Shown: one piece after another, positions 8,324 through 16,960 of the stretch
Position numbering within the stretch: position 1 is the stretch's first letter
Layout of the letters: each line of letters opens with the position of its first letter
Assembly: GCA_019119745.1 (NCBI GenBank)
Contig: DWWI01000030.1
Span: 1 to 44,524 of the forward strand
Length of the DNA stretch: 44,524 nt
Source: Candidatus Mediterraneibacter gallistercoris
GTDB lineage: Bacteria; Bacillota_A; Clostridia; Lachnospirales; Lachnospiraceae
Reading direction: 5' to 3'
Notes under the pieces: generated by a model
Databases searched by the model: none
Seen by the model: the letters and a program-made list of their open reading frames with translations, nothing else
What the model was told of the DNA's origin: nothing
Position numbers and translations under genes: made by a program

Positions 8324-9934
8324 TCAGTCATCCATATCCCATTTGTCGGAAAGATTATTGATCTGCGTCTCAAATTTTGCTTTGTCTTTATTAGATAATC
8401 CTTCATTCTTATAGATCACGTCAAGCAGCCGTTTTCCTGCTGCCACCAGGCGTTCGAACGCTGAATCCGCTCTTCGCTGCGCAGGCTTCTTTGCCTTCAC
8501 CGGTATCCGGACACCCTCACTTATTATCTCATTCGTCAGAAGATCGACTTCACAGCACGGATAGGGCGCCCATGTACTGACCCCAAGCTTTTCATGGACA
8601 GTATCGGCGAACCTCTCCGTCACCGTATCCTCCCCGTGTACAATGAAAACTCTTTCAAGCGGCGTTCGGAATGCTCCGATCCATTTCAGAAGTCCGTTCA
8701 TATCCGCGTGCCCGCTGACTCCGTGCAGACTTTCGATACGCGCATGAACCTCGATCGGTTCTCCGAAGAGCTTTACATTCTTCTCACCTTCCAGGAGTTT
8801 CCGTCCCAGTGTTCCGACAGCCTGATAGCCCACAAACAGGATCGTACACTCGGGCCGCCAGAGATTGTGTTTCAGGTGATGACGGATACGGCCCGCGTCA
8901 CACATTCCCGACGCGGATATGATGACCTTCGGCTTTTCAATCGTATTGATCATCTTCGAGTCATCGCTTGTCGTCGATGTGTGCAGTCCCGGAAACACAA
9001 GCGGATTTATGCCTGAATTGACAAGCTCCATGGCCTCTTTGTCAAAGCAGTCCCTCATATTCATAGTGAAAACTTTTGTGGCCTCAATGGCGAGCGGACT
9101 GTCAAGGTATACGTCAAAATCCTCATATTCCGGCAACAGATTCTTTTCTTTGATCTCACGGATGAAGTACAGCATCTCCTGGGTTCTGCCGACTGCAAAC
9201 GACGGGATCACAACATTGCCTCCCCGGTCAAACGTCTCCTTGATGATCCGCGTAAATTCACCGATATAATCCGGCTTTTCCGCCGTATGAACACGGTCGC
9301 CGTAAGTAGACTCCATAACCACATAATCCGCGGCGGCAGTGTAAGTCGGATCCTTGATGATAGGCTGATCCGTATTTCCTACATCTCCTGAAAAAACAAT
9401 CTTCTTTGTCACACCGCCCTCTGTAGCCCACACTTCGATACTGGCTGAGCCGAGCAGATGTCCCACATCGGTAAAGCGGATATCTATGCCGTCACAGATT
9501 GAAATCCTCTCGCCGTACTGACAGGGTACAAGCAGCTCTATGGCGTCCAGAGCGTCCTGCATTACATACACCGGTTCATATACCGGTTTTCCTGCCCTTT
9601 TCCCTTTCCTGTTTCTCCATTCAGCCTCAAATTCCTGAATGTGCGCGCTGTCACGAAGCATGATATTACACAGGTCGACCGTGGCAAATGTGGCGAATAT
9701 CTGTCCTTTAAAGCCGTTTTTCGCAAGTTTCGGGAGCATCCCGGAATGATCGATATGCGCATGAGTCAGAAACACATAATCAATGTCCGACTCCGGAATC
9801 GGAAGTCCCGGGTTCTCATAGAGATCCGGTCCCTGTTCCATACCATAATCGATCAGGATATTCTTCCCTGCCGCCTGAAGAAAATGGCAGCTTCCCGTCA
9901 CCTCGTGGGCTGCTCCGATAAAAGTCAGTTTCAT
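8324..9934 (-). CDS. MBL-fold/beta-CASP RNA nuclease-like hydrolase
   Basis: A 536-residue metallo-beta-lactamase protein of the RNA-processing beta-CASP group. The metal motif HAHIDHSG lies near residue 59, followed by further ligands in GHLLGSASIEVW and FSGDVGN. The beta-CASP domain follows (PSFAVGRTQEMLYFI, ISASGMCDAGRIRHHL), then HGVSGHADMNGLLKW and FIVHGE near the end, as in the CPSF/YSH1-like family. Such proteins are RNA endo- or 5'-exonucleases acting in the cytoplasm. A C-terminal extension of about 70 residues is lysine- and arginine-rich at first. It lies 35 bases after the histidine phosphatase gene and is likely cotranscribed. It is shorter in domain content than RNase J and has no KH domain that I can see. 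Confidence 0.88.
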   Translation of the reverse strand: MKLTFIGAAHEVTGSCHFLQAAGKNILIDYGMEQGPDLYENPGLPIPESDIDYVFLTHAHIDHSGMLPKLAKNGFKGQIFATFATVDLCNIMLRDSAHIQEFEAEWRNRKGKRAGKPVYEPVYVMQDALDAIELLVPCQYGERISICDGIDIRFTDVGHLLGSASIEVWATEGGVTKKIVFSGDVGNTDQPIIKDPTYTAAADYVVMESTYGDRVHTAEKPDYIGEFTRIIKETFDRGGNVVIPSFAVGRTQEMLYFIREIKEKNLLPEYEDFDVYLDSPLAIEATKVFTMNMRDCFDKEAMELVNSGINPLVFPGLHTSTTSDDSKMINTIEKPKVIISASGMCDAGRIRHHLKHNLWRPECTILFVGYQAVGTLGRKLLEGEKNVKLFGEPIEVHARIESLHGVSGHADMNGLLKWIGAFRTPLERVFIVHGEDTVTERFADTVHEKLGVSTWAPYPCCEVDLLTNEIISEGVRIPVKAKKPAQRRADSAFERLVAAGKRLLDVIYKNEGLSNKDKAKFETQINNLSDKWDMDD

Positions 9935-9969
9935 AGTCTCACCAGCCTTTTCGCTTTTCTTTTATTGTA

Positions 9970-10614
9970 TCACACTGTCTTCCACTTTTTTACCTTCTCT
10001 TTATAAAAGATCATGCCTTCTTTCAGGATTCTCGTTGTTCCGTCCTTTACCTCCACCATGGTGACCGAACAGTTCGGCGGTACTTCATCCCGCCAGAAAT
10101 GTTCCACAGACAGATTGCCGCGAATTCTGTTCAGAAGTGACGTCATGGCGGCACCGTGTGTTGATACCAGTATATTCCGGTCCGCCAGATCTTCCCTCTC
10201 CGATATCTCCCGCAGAAAACTTCCGGTCCTCTCGTAAAGCTGCGGGATCGTCTCTGCGTCCTCAGGCGGAACATAGTTCCCTGTATCATTGAAAAACCGG
10301 TTGAATGCCTCACTTTCCGGATCGCTGTTCTCCCCTCCGCAGTACAGCCCTTCATATCTTCCGAAACTGATCTCCTGGAGCCTCTCCTCATCGTAAAGCG
10401 GAGCATCACGTCCTTCAAGTATGATCTGCGCGGTCTCTTTCGCACGGAGCAGCGGGCTTGTAAAGGCGAGATCGATGCGGATATTTTTCATTCCTTCCGC
10501 CGTCTCCCGCGCAAGGCGGCGTCCGTAATCATTCAGGGGAATATCCGTCCTCCCCTGTACTTTATGTCTTTTATTCCAGTCTGTCTCACCGTGCCGGACA
10601 ATATATAATATCAC
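9970..10614 (-). CDS. Histidine phosphatase family protein
   Basis: A 214-residue member of the phosphoglycerate-mutase-like histidine phosphatases. The phospho-acceptor motif RHGETDWN is near the N-terminus, the second Arg lies in FTSPLLRAKETAQIIL, the Glu in ISFGRYEGL, and the second catalytic His in STHGAAM. The true start is the GTG at 10614, which begins VILYIVRHGE and follows GGAGGGG by about seven bases; the frame upstream of it is not coding. Many such proteins are broad phosphatases or cobalamin-pathway phosphatases; the substrate is unknown here. It has its own promoter (10673-10701), divergent from luxS. Confidence 0.88.
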   Translation of the reverse strand: MILYIVRHGETDWNKRHKVQGRTDIPLNDYGRRLARETAEGMKNIRIDLAFTSPLLRAKETAQIILEGRDAPLYDEERLQEISFGRYEGLYCGGENSDPESEAFNRFFNDTGNYVPPEDAETIPQLYERTGSFLREISEREDLADRNILVSTHGAAMTSLLNRIRGNLSVEHFWRDEVPPNCSVTMVEVKDGTTRILKEGMIFYKEKVKKWKTV

Positions 10615-10672
10615 AGGTACCCCTCCTATTCTTTTGTTAAACCAGGCGGAACAACTCCGCCCTGTGCACTTA

Positions 10673-10701
10673 AGTATACCCTCAGTACTGTACATTTGCA
10701 A
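10673..10701 (-). promoter_or_regulatory. Sigma-A promoter of the histidine phosphatase
   Basis: Minus strand TTGCAA, 17-bp spacer, TATACT. The spacer contains the palindrome CAGTACTG (10683-10690). Confidence 0.65.
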
Positions 10702-10711
10702 TCTCCACTCC

Positions 10712-10740
10712 TTGTAATTTACCGTCCGAAAAGCTATAAT
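10712..10740 (+). promoter_or_regulatory. Sigma-A promoter of luxS
   Basis: TTGTAA, 17-bp spacer, TATAAT, leaving a 5' leader of roughly 30 bases before the luxS ATG. It lies back to back with the minus-strand promoter at 10673-10701. Confidence 0.8.
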
Positions 10741-10776
10741 AAACTGGACATAATACAGAGAAAGGAAGCATACAGT

Positions 10777-11256
10777 ATGAAAAAAATCGCAAGTTTTACT
10801 ATTGACCATATCCGCCTGAAACCCGGTATCTATGTCTCCAGAAAGGATAATGTGAACGGATCCGTCATCACTACTTTCGACATCCGCATGACAAGCCCTA
10901 ATGACGAACCGGTGATGAATACTGCAGAAGTCCACACGATCGAGCATCTGGGTGCTACTTTCCTGAGGAATCACGAAGAGTGGCAGGACCGTGTGATCTA
11001 CTTCGGACCAATGGGCTGCCGGACCGGTTTTTATCTGCTTCTCGCAGGAGATTATACATCCCGTGACATCGTTCCTCTCATGCAGGAAATGTATTCATTT
11101 ATCGCGTCTTTCGAGGGTGATGTCCCCGGTGCGTCCGCAAAAGACTGCGGAAATTATCTGGATATGAATCTGCCCATGGCAAAATATCTGGCCCGCAGAT
11201 TTCTCACTGAAGTCCTTACGGACATCCAGGACTCCCGCCTCTATTATCCTGAATGA
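10777..11256 (+). CDS. luxS: S-ribosylhomocysteine lyase LuxS
   Basis: LuxS splits S-ribosylhomocysteine into homocysteine and the precursor of autoinducer-2, recycling the product of methyl transfer. The 159 residues contain the metal ligands His53 and His57 in EVHTIEHLGA and Cys124 in DCGNYLD, and the catalytic Cys81 in GPMGCRTGFYL. The ATG at 10777 follows GAAAGGAAG and begins the conserved MKKIASFTIDH. The gene is a single transcription unit with its own promoter (10712-10740) and a strong terminator (11279-11335). No pfs/mtnN gene is adjacent, unlike some species. Confidence 0.97.
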   Translation: MKKIASFTIDHIRLKPGIYVSRKDNVNGSVITTFDIRMTSPNDEPVMNTAEVHTIEHLGATFLRNHEEWQDRVIYFGPMGCRTGFYLLLAGDYTSRDIVPLMQEMYSFIASFEGDVPGASAKDCGNYLDMNLPMAKYLARRFLTEVLTDIQDSRLYYPE

Positions 11257-11278
11257 TCCGGGGAGTGCATGTAAAGAA

Positions 11279-11335
11279 CCCCGGGAAAAGCGTTGGCAGT
11301 CTGCCGCGCCTTTCCCGGGGCTTTTATTATTTTTT
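11279..11335 (+). terminator. Terminator after luxS
   Basis: A GC-rich stem CCCCGGGAAA...TTTCCCGGGG (11279 to 11320, with GCG/CGC pairs extending it inward) is followed by CTTTTATTATTTTTT. It overlaps the last codons of the facing gene that stops at 11327. Confidence 0.85.
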
Positions 11336-11860
11336 CAGAACTTCTTTTCTGATATAGCGGTATGTCTCCTCTTCTCCCTGCTCTGCCAGCATATGAAGCA
11401 GTTTTTCCAGCAGGGCGCGGGTCTCCGGATGCATCAGTTCGCCCGCTTTTCCGTTCATGTAATACTCAATGGGATCGCTGTCTTTATATTTGTCGCCTTT
11501 GTAGACTTTGCTTGCGGCGATCCTGTCCAGAAACATCTCGACCACATACCTGACCGGCATTTTCATACCCGCAAGCACGTGTTTGCCATCCAGACTGTAA
11601 TCAATCCAGTATTCGTAGTGATGCTTGTTTCTTCCCTTGTGGTGAAGCCACGCGGAGGAATATCCTTTATCCTCCCGTTCGGCGTTATTCGGGCTTCTGG
11701 TTCCCTGATAGTATTTACATCCTACCCGGAACTCTGTCGGGCTGTATTTGGAAAGGTCATGGAGAAGCCCCTGCCGGTACAGCCCCACTCTGAAACATTC
11801 TTTCATGACCAGAATCTTATGCTTTGTGATCGTGTGAAAATGCGCCAGTGCTTTTATCAT
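11327..11860 (-). CDS. DUF5662 family protein
   Basis: A 177-residue cytoplasmic protein that I place in DUF5662 from its pattern. It is rich in conserved-looking His residues: HFHTITKHK at the N-terminus, LLHDLSKYSPTEF, then WLHHKGRNKHHYEYW. The spacing of a His-Asp pair followed by His-His and Lys-His-His suggests a metal-binding helical site like that of HD-domain hydrolases, but this is inference; no function is known to me. The ATG at 11860 follows AGGAG and lies inside the end of the GH13-like gene, overlapping it by 44 bases, so the two are translationally linked. Confidence 0.82.
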   Translation of the reverse strand: MIKALAHFHTITKHKILVMKECFRVGLYRQGLLHDLSKYSPTEFRVGCKYYQGTRSPNNAEREDKGYSSAWLHHKGRNKHHYEYWIDYSLDGKHVLAGMKMPVRYVVEMFLDRIAASKVYKGDKYKDSDPIEYYMNGKAGELMHPETRALLEKLLHMLAEQGEEETYRYIRKEVLKK

Positions 11861-13640
11861 TGTTTCTCCTGTTCTCCGGTTTTTGTTCCTGTTTTTTTGT
11901 CTTAGGCCGCGGGGAAGTTTTCTTTGGCTTCTTCGGCTGCTTTTCACTCACAAGGACAGTGATGCTTCTCTCCGTAAGGCTGATCTTCTTCTGGTCTTCC
12001 AGCGGAACCGGAACAGATACAAATCCCTTCTCCGTATCGGCCACAAGGCACCATCTCTTCTCTCTGCCCGGTGACGGCAGAGCGAAATCATGCGGCAGCC
12101 AGTGCATATTATATGCAATGAAGCATTCCGTATCTCCCAGATCCTCGCCGGCGTAAAGCACTCCGAGCTGTCTGCTGTACACTTCAGATTTTACCTGCCA
12201 TGCATTTTCTCCATGGTAGGATATATCAGGCACACCGCATGCCGTCCGGTCAAGCCCCTTGAGTTCTTCGGCACGGTGCAGACACGGATGTTTCCTCCGG
12301 AATGCGATCAGCTCTCTGACATAATTAAAGAGCGTATCGTCCGTCCTCAGTTTGTTCCAGTCGACCCAGCCTGTCTCATTGTCCTGACAGTATACGTTAT
12401 TGTTTCCCTTCTGACTGTTATAAAACTCATCTCCCGCAAGGATACAGGGCGTTCCCTGTGCCAGAAGCAGGAGTGCGAAAGCATTTCTCACCTGATTCTT
12501 TCTGAGCGTCATGACCGCGCGTTTCCGGCTTGGTCCCTCTGCGCCGCAGTTCCAGCTGTAATTGTAGTCCGGACCGTCCGTATTATTTTCCCCGTTGGCT
12601 TCATTATGTTTACAGTCATAAGAAACCAGATCCCACAGTGTGAAACCTGTCTGGGCTGTAATATAGTTGCACTTTCCGTCCGAGGCCGAATGATGCGGCA
12701 GCGCCCATATAACGTCGTTTACCATGTTTTCGTCGCCTTTGAGGAACCGGCGCATAATGTTCTGGAAAGCGTCGTCTTTCCTCATCAGCTTAATGTCTTT
12801 TAATAACGGATCTTCTCTGAGCATTTCCCACGGCACACAATACGGATTTACGACAAAGCCGTCCACGTGGTACTCAAGCATATAAAATCTCAGGCATTCA
12901 AGAGCGGTCTGCGCGGGTACGCCTTCTGTAAAAGGCATCTCCAGCACAACCTCGATCCCGGCTCTGTGGCACTCTTTTACCATATCCTTCAGTTCACGGA
13001 CTGCCGAATTTCCCGCAGCGTATGCTTCCTTCGGCGCGAAATAATGAGCCGGTCCGTATCCCCAGTAATTAATCTTTGTCTTTGAACATTCTTCGAATTC
13101 ATAGACCGGCATGCACTGGATCTGATTGATCCCAAGCTGCTGCAGATAAGGAATTTTTTCAATAACCCCAAGGTAAGTACCTTTGTGAGGTACTTTTGAC
13201 GAACTGTGTTTTGTAAACCCTCTTACATGGAGGCTGTATGCCACAATCTCATTCCACGGAAGATGGAGTCTGCGGTCGTTTTCCCAGTCATATTCCGGTG
13301 AAACGATCTTACCGCGTATCTCATGCTTCTGGAGATCTCTCTTTTTCCCGAACGCCTCTTTGCCGGCGACCTCCCTGACATAAGGATCGAGACATACTTT
13401 TCCGTCTATATTGAAATTATATTCATATTGTCCGGCATCAATGCCGTCCACTGCCAGGAAACGTACTTCCCCGATCCCGTCTTCCTCTGGCATGTCAAAC
13501 ATACATTCCGGCCTTGTCTTTCCTTCTCTGTACAGTAAAAGTTCACATTTTTTCCCCGCCGGGACACGCAATGCAAAATTTACTTTCGCCCCCTCAACTA
13601 CCGTACCGAAGGGCTGTGGTCTTCCTGTTATCTTCTTCAT
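11817..13640 (-). CDS. GH13 alpha-amylase-family protein with degenerate active site
   Basis: A 607-residue protein most like glycogen-debranching GlgX/isoamylase: an N-terminal CBM48-like beta-sandwich (about 1-110), a TIM barrel (NYWGYGPAHYFAPKEAYA near 191; GFTLWDLVSY and NEANGENNTDG near 332-355; LAGDEFYNSQKGNNN) and a C-terminal sheet. The catalytic residues are missing. Region I reads VVLEMPFTEG (231-240) instead of D-V-V-x-N-H; region II reads DGFVVN (260-265), Asn in place of the nucleophile Asp; no region III Glu is evident; region IV reads TAQTGF, Gln-Thr in place of His-Asp. The stretch between regions I and II is also short. It is therefore probably a non-catalytic glucan-binding protein. 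The last 45 residues are a Lys/Pro/Arg-rich basic tail. The ATG at 13640 follows AAAGGA, 14 bases after the sugar-binding lipoprotein gene. Confidence 0.88.
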   Translation of the reverse strand: MKKITGRPQPFGTVVEGAKVNFALRVPAGKKCELLLYREGKTRPECMFDMPEEDGIGEVRFLAVDGIDAGQYEYNFNIDGKVCLDPYVREVAGKEAFGKKRDLQKHEIRGKIVSPEYDWENDRRLHLPWNEIVAYSLHVRGFTKHSSSKVPHKGTYLGVIEKIPYLQQLGINQIQCMPVYEFEECSKTKINYWGYGPAHYFAPKEAYAAGNSAVRELKDMVKECHRAGIEVVLEMPFTEGVPAQTALECLRFYMLEYHVDGFVVNPYCVPWEMLREDPLLKDIKLMRKDDAFQNIMRRFLKGDENMVNDVIWALPHHSASDGKCNYITAQTGFTLWDLVSYDCKHNEANGENNTDGPDYNYSWNCGAEGPSRKRAVMTLRKNQVRNAFALLLLAQGTPCILAGDEFYNSQKGNNNVYCQDNETGWVDWNKLRTDDTLFNYVRELIAFRRKHPCLHRAEELKGLDRTACGVPDISYHGENAWQVKSEVYSRQLGVLYAGEDLGDTECFIAYNMHWLPHDFALPSPGREKRWCLVADTEKGFVSVPVPLEDQKKISLTERSITVLVSEKQPKKPKKTSPRPKTKKQEQKPENRRNNDKSTGAFSHDHKA

Positions 13641-13654
13641 ATTCCGTTCCTTTC

Positions 13655-14644
13655 TCACTGCCAGCCATCTGTTCCATACATGTCTACATTATCCTTATCG
13701 ATAAAGAACGTCTCAACATATGACTCCGTTTCATAGGCACTGTCTTCCAGTATCGCATCTGCTGTCTTTACTGCTTCCTTTCCCATATTGATCGGAGATT
13801 CCGCTCCTGTGCCCGTCATCGGACTCATCCGGTCTGCAAGTGCGCTCTTCACTGTCGGCGATCCCCCTACGCTGTATACAAGGATATCGTTTCCGCCCAC
13901 TGTATTCAGCGTGTCCAGCACCTGCTCGGCCATATGGTCATCCGCACACATAACAGCATCTATCCTGCTGCCTTCAGAAAGAATCTTTGCCAGCTGATCC
14001 GGAATTGTACTGTCATCGCTGCCGGTATCAATCCTGGCGACTTCAAATCCCGCATTGGCGATCGCCTCTTCAAAACCTGTAATACGTTCATTAACCGACA
14101 CCGAATCCAGACGGTCAACAATCACCAGCGAACCACCGTCCGGTTTTCTTGCGGTCAGGTCTTCGCCGCAGAGTTTTCCCGCATTATAATCATCAAATCC
14201 TATAAATGCCGCAGTCAGATCTGTTTCTGTCACACGGACATCCAGATTCACGACAGGAATATCCGCCTCGCCGAGAGCCTCCAGAGCAGGCGTTATCCCG
14301 GACGGATCCACCGGGCAGAGGAAAACTGCTTCTACTCCTTCGTTTATCATTTCTGTTATCTGACTGTTCTGAAGATCTGCATCCCCCCGCGCGTCCTTGA
14401 CCAGCATCCGGCTTCCTTCTTCGTCAGCAGCTGTTGCGACAGATTCCTTGAGCACCTCATAGAAAGGATCCGACAGATCCGGAGCGCAGAACCCGTAAAG
14501 GTAACCGCTCGTCTCATCTTCCTCTTCTTCCGGTTCTTCTACTACAGCGTTATCCTCAGGAGTACCTACGTTCTGTTTACATCCTGATATAAAAAGCACT
14601 GCAAATAAAGTCAGCAGGACAAGCAACATCTTCTTTCTATTCAT
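13655..14644 (-). CDS. Sugar-binding lipoprotein (ribose-binding-protein-like), orphan
   Basis: A 329-residue lipoprotein: signal peptide with lipobox FISGC, a Glu-rich spacer (VVEEPEEEEDET), then a type-1 periplasmic-binding fold of the RbsB/LacI kind (YGFCAPDLSDPFYEVL, MINEGVEAVFLCPVDPSGI, IPVVNLDVRV, GFDDYNAGKLCGEDL, VMCADDHMAEQVL). It should sit on the outer membrane face and bind a small sugar or similar ligand. No ABC permease or ATPase accompanies it, so it may serve a remote transporter or act as a sensor subunit. A strong promoter lies at 14690-14717. Both GTG (14647) and ATG (14644) follow AGGAGG; the ATG has the better spacing. It leads the operon with the GH13-like gene. Confidence 0.9.
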   Translation of the reverse strand: MNRKKMLLVLLTLFAVLFISGCKQNVGTPEDNAVVEEPEEEEDETSGYLYGFCAPDLSDPFYEVLKESVATAADEEGSRMLVKDARGDADLQNSQITEMINEGVEAVFLCPVDPSGITPALEALGEADIPVVNLDVRVTETDLTAAFIGFDDYNAGKLCGEDLTARKPDGGSLVIVDRLDSVSVNERITGFEEAIANAGFEVARIDTGSDDSTIPDQLAKILSEGSRIDAVMCADDHMAEQVLDTLNTVGGNDILVYSVGGSPTVKSALADRMSPMTGTGAESPINMGKEAVKTADAILEDSAYETESYVETFFIDKDNVDMYGTDGWQ

Positions 14645-14689
14645 CACGTATTCCTCCTGATTATGTATTTCATGGCTTCCTACTCTTTC

Positions 14690-14717
14690 ATTCTACCGTG
14701 TTTCAAGGGAATGTCAA
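14690..14717 (-). promoter_or_regulatory. Sigma-A promoter of the sugar-binding lipoprotein operon
   Basis: Minus strand TTGACA (perfect -35), 16-bp spacer, TAGAAT, about 45 bases before the start. Confidence 0.7.
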
Positions 14718-14728
14718 TAGATTGCAGC

Positions 14729-14757
14729 TTGCTTTTTCCCCTGTAATCTGATACCAT
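14729..14757 (+). promoter_or_regulatory. Probable promoter of the DUF1292 gene
   Basis: TTGCTT, 17-bp spacer, TACCAT, some 55 bases before the start codon and divergent from the lipoprotein promoter. Confidence 0.45.
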
Positions 14758-14812
14758 CATGATACATAAACGCCATAAAAATAAACTCGATATTCCAAAG
14801 GAGAAAGACCAT

Positions 14813-15118
14813 ATGAATGAAAACGAATCACTCACTGTAACTCTGACACTGGACAATGACGAAGAGCTCGAATGCGATGTCCTGACCATCTTCGAGACAG
14901 ACGGCCGGCAGTATATCGCGCTTCTTCCCCTGAACGAAGACAAAGAGAGCGAAGACGGGCAGATCTACCTCTATCGTCTGATCGACAACGGGGATGACGA
15001 AGAACCCGGTCTGGAAAATATTCTGGACGACAAAGAATTTGACCGGGTATCCGAAGCATTCAATGATTGGATGGAAGAACAGGATTTTGGTGATATCGAT
15101 CTGGATGACATTGAATAA
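14813..15118 (+). CDS. DUF1292 domain protein
   Basis: A 101-residue, very acidic cytoplasmic protein of the DUF1292 (YrzB-like) family. The typical core is visible: VTLTLDNDEELECDVLTIFE, then GRQYIALLPL and IYLYRLIDNG, followed by an acidic helix EFDRVSEAFNDWMEE and an Asp-rich end. The function of the family is unknown. In many Firmicutes it follows mreB/ruvX-type genes; here it stands alone. The ATG at 14813 follows AAAGGAGAAAG. Its terminator (15155-15188) is buried in the end of the facing helicase gene. Confidence 0.9.
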   Translation: MNENESLTVTLTLDNDEELECDVLTIFETDGRQYIALLPLNEDKESEDGQIYLYRLIDNGDDEEPGLENILDDKEFDRVSEAFNDWMEEQDFGDIDLDDIE

Positions 15119-15127
15119 ACTGATTCT

Positions 15128-16960
15128 TTATCCGTCTTCCAGCAATTCATCTACAAAACGGGAAGGTTCTGCAGCTTTCCCGTTTTTTGTCTTTGTATAA
15201 CATACAGTAAGCTGCTCTCTCGCTCTTGTCATTCCCACATAAAACAGCCGTCTCTCCTCCTCCGTCTCCTTATCCGTCTTTGCTTTTTTATAAGGGATCT
15301 GTCCCTCCATGGCCTCTATCAGCCACACAGCGTCAAATTCAAGTCCTTTGGCCGCGTGCAGGGTCATCAGACGTACGCCCTCCTGATCCATGGTTTTCTG
15401 CCGTTCCTTCAGCCGCAGCGTCTCCGTATACTCCTCAATGTGGCGGAACCATTCTTCAATAGACGAGCACGGTTTTGCCGATTCCTCCAGCTCGGCAAGG
15501 ATCTCATTCAGATCTGAACGGTCAACATTATGAGTATATGCATAATCTTTGATAAAATCATCATAGCCGATCCGCTTGCGGATATACTGGATTGCCGCGT
15601 AAGGAGCCATCCTGGACAGCATCTTCACATCCCATTCAAACTGATCGATCCGGTCCATCATCCAGTCTTTATCACAGTAAAACTTTCTGATATCCTCAAA
15701 TGCGACCTCTGATCCCGTCAAACTGTCACGCGCGATATATCTTTTCGGGCGGTTCATGACCTGAAGAAAGTCTCTCCTCTCTCTTCTGCCAAGAGCAAGC
15801 CGGAAATATGCCTGAATATCTTTTGCTATAAAATGATTGTAAATATTAGGAAGGTGCTCTTTCATCTGAAACGGAATATGCCGCTTAATAAGTTCTTCCA
15901 CCAGCGGCCTCGCATCCGTATGAACCCGAAAAAGAACGGCAGTATTCTCTGCCGCATTTCCCTCATCGATATACTTTTCTATCTGATCAGCCACATACTC
16001 CGCTTCTTCCGCCGGATCTTTAAGTTCCTGAACGTGCAGACATTTTCCTTTTCCTTTCACTGCTGACAGTTCTTTCTGAAAACGCCTTTTATTATGGCTG
16101 ATCACTTTAAGGGAATTCTTTACGATATTACCTGTAGATCGGTAATTCGTGCCGAGCACAATCTGTTCTGCGTCGGGATAATCTCTGCGGAACTGAAACA
16201 TGAGCTCAGAGTCGGCGCCCCGGAATCCATAGATTGCCTGATCATCGTCTCCTACAATATAAAGATTGTTTTCCGGCAGGGCGAGCATACGTATCACATC
16301 ATACTGCACGCGGTTGATATCCTGGAACTCATCCACCAGGATATATCTGAACTTCTTCTGCCACAGAGCGAGTACGTCCGGTCTGGATTCGAACAGTTCA
16401 TAACATACCACAAGCATATCGTCGAAATCTATTTTTCTGAGAGCCTTTCTCTTTTCTTCATATGCCCTGTATATATCCCGGAATGCTCCTGCATTTACTT
16501 TTGCCGACACAAATTCTTCCAGGGGAAGTCTGTTGTTCTTGATCTTACCGATCTCCTCTGCGATATCTCTGAGGAAATCTTCCTCATCAAATATTTCCAG
16601 ATCCTGCCCTGATATAACGGATCTGAGGATCTGATATTTTTCCTCTTCTGATAAAATGTTCCGGCTGTCAATCCTGTAAGCCCATTTCAATATTCCATAA
16701 TAAATCCCGTGAAAAGTGCCTGCTGTCACGGGAATATTTTTTCTGCCCATAAGGGCGGAAAGTCTTGTCTTCATTTCAGCAGCCGCATAACGGGTAAAAG
16801 TAACGACCAGGATCTCCTCGGGTCTTACATGGCACTCTTCGATCAGATACCGGATCCGGTTTACGATCGTAAGCGTCTTACCCGAACCGGGCCCTGCCAG
16901 TACCTGACAGGGCCCGGTTCCGTGAACGACCGCCTTCTGCTGCATCTCATTAAATTTCAT
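15128..16960 (-). CDS. UvrD/PcrA-like superfamily 1 DNA helicase
   Basis: A 610-residue 3'-5' helicase of the UvrD/Rep/PcrA group, shorter than typical PcrA (about 720-750). Motifs in order: Q-motif FNEMQQKAV, Walker A AGPGSGKT (22-29), [70 protein letters not shown] and [11 protein letters not shown]. The C-terminal region present in PcrA for RNA polymerase contact is absent. It probably unwinds DNA in repair or restarts forks. Its start overlaps the end of gltX by 11 bases, so it is translated from the sir2-like/gltX transcript. Confidence 0.93.
   Translation of the reverse strand: MKFNEMQQKAVVHGTGPCQVLAGPGSGKTLTIVNRIRYLIEECHVRPEEILVVTFTRYAAAEMKTRLSALMGRKNIPVTAGTFHGIYYGILKWAYRIDSRNILSEEEKYQILRSVISGQDLEIFDEEDFLRDIAEEIGKIKNNRLPLEEFVSAKVNAGAFRDIYRAYEEKRKALRKIDFDDMLVVCYELFESRPDVLALWQKKFRYILVDEFQDINRVQYDVIRMLALPENNLYIVGDDDQAIYGFRGADSELMFQFRRDYPDAEQIVLGTNYRSTGNIVKNSLKVISHNKRRFQKELSAVKGKGKCLHVQELKDPAEEAEYVADQIEKYIDEGNAAENTAVLFRVHTDARPLVEELIKRHIPFQMKEHLPNIYNHFIAKDIQAYFRLALGRRERRDFLQVMNRPKRYIARDSLTGSEVAFEDIRKFYCDKDWMMDRIDQFEWDVKMLSRMAPYAAIQYIRKRIGYDDFIKDYAYTHNVDRSDLNEILAELEESAKPCSSIEEWFRHIEEYTETLRLKERQKTMDQEGVRLMTLHAAKGLEFDAVWLIEAMEGQIPYKKAKTDKETEEERRLFYVGMTRAREQLTVCYTKTKNGKAAEPSRFVDELLEDG
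15155..15188 (+). terminator. Terminator of the DUF1292 gene inside the helicase 3' end
   Basis: Stem AAAACGGGAA (15155-15164) and TTCCCGTTTT (15177-15186) with a 12-base loop and a run of six T. It encodes codons near the C-terminus of the facing helicase on the other strand. Confidence 0.75.

Noticed and set aside
14680..14943. Minus-strand open frame opposite the DUF1292 gene
   Set aside because: It overlaps both divergent promoters and is low-complexity Ser/Arg sequence.
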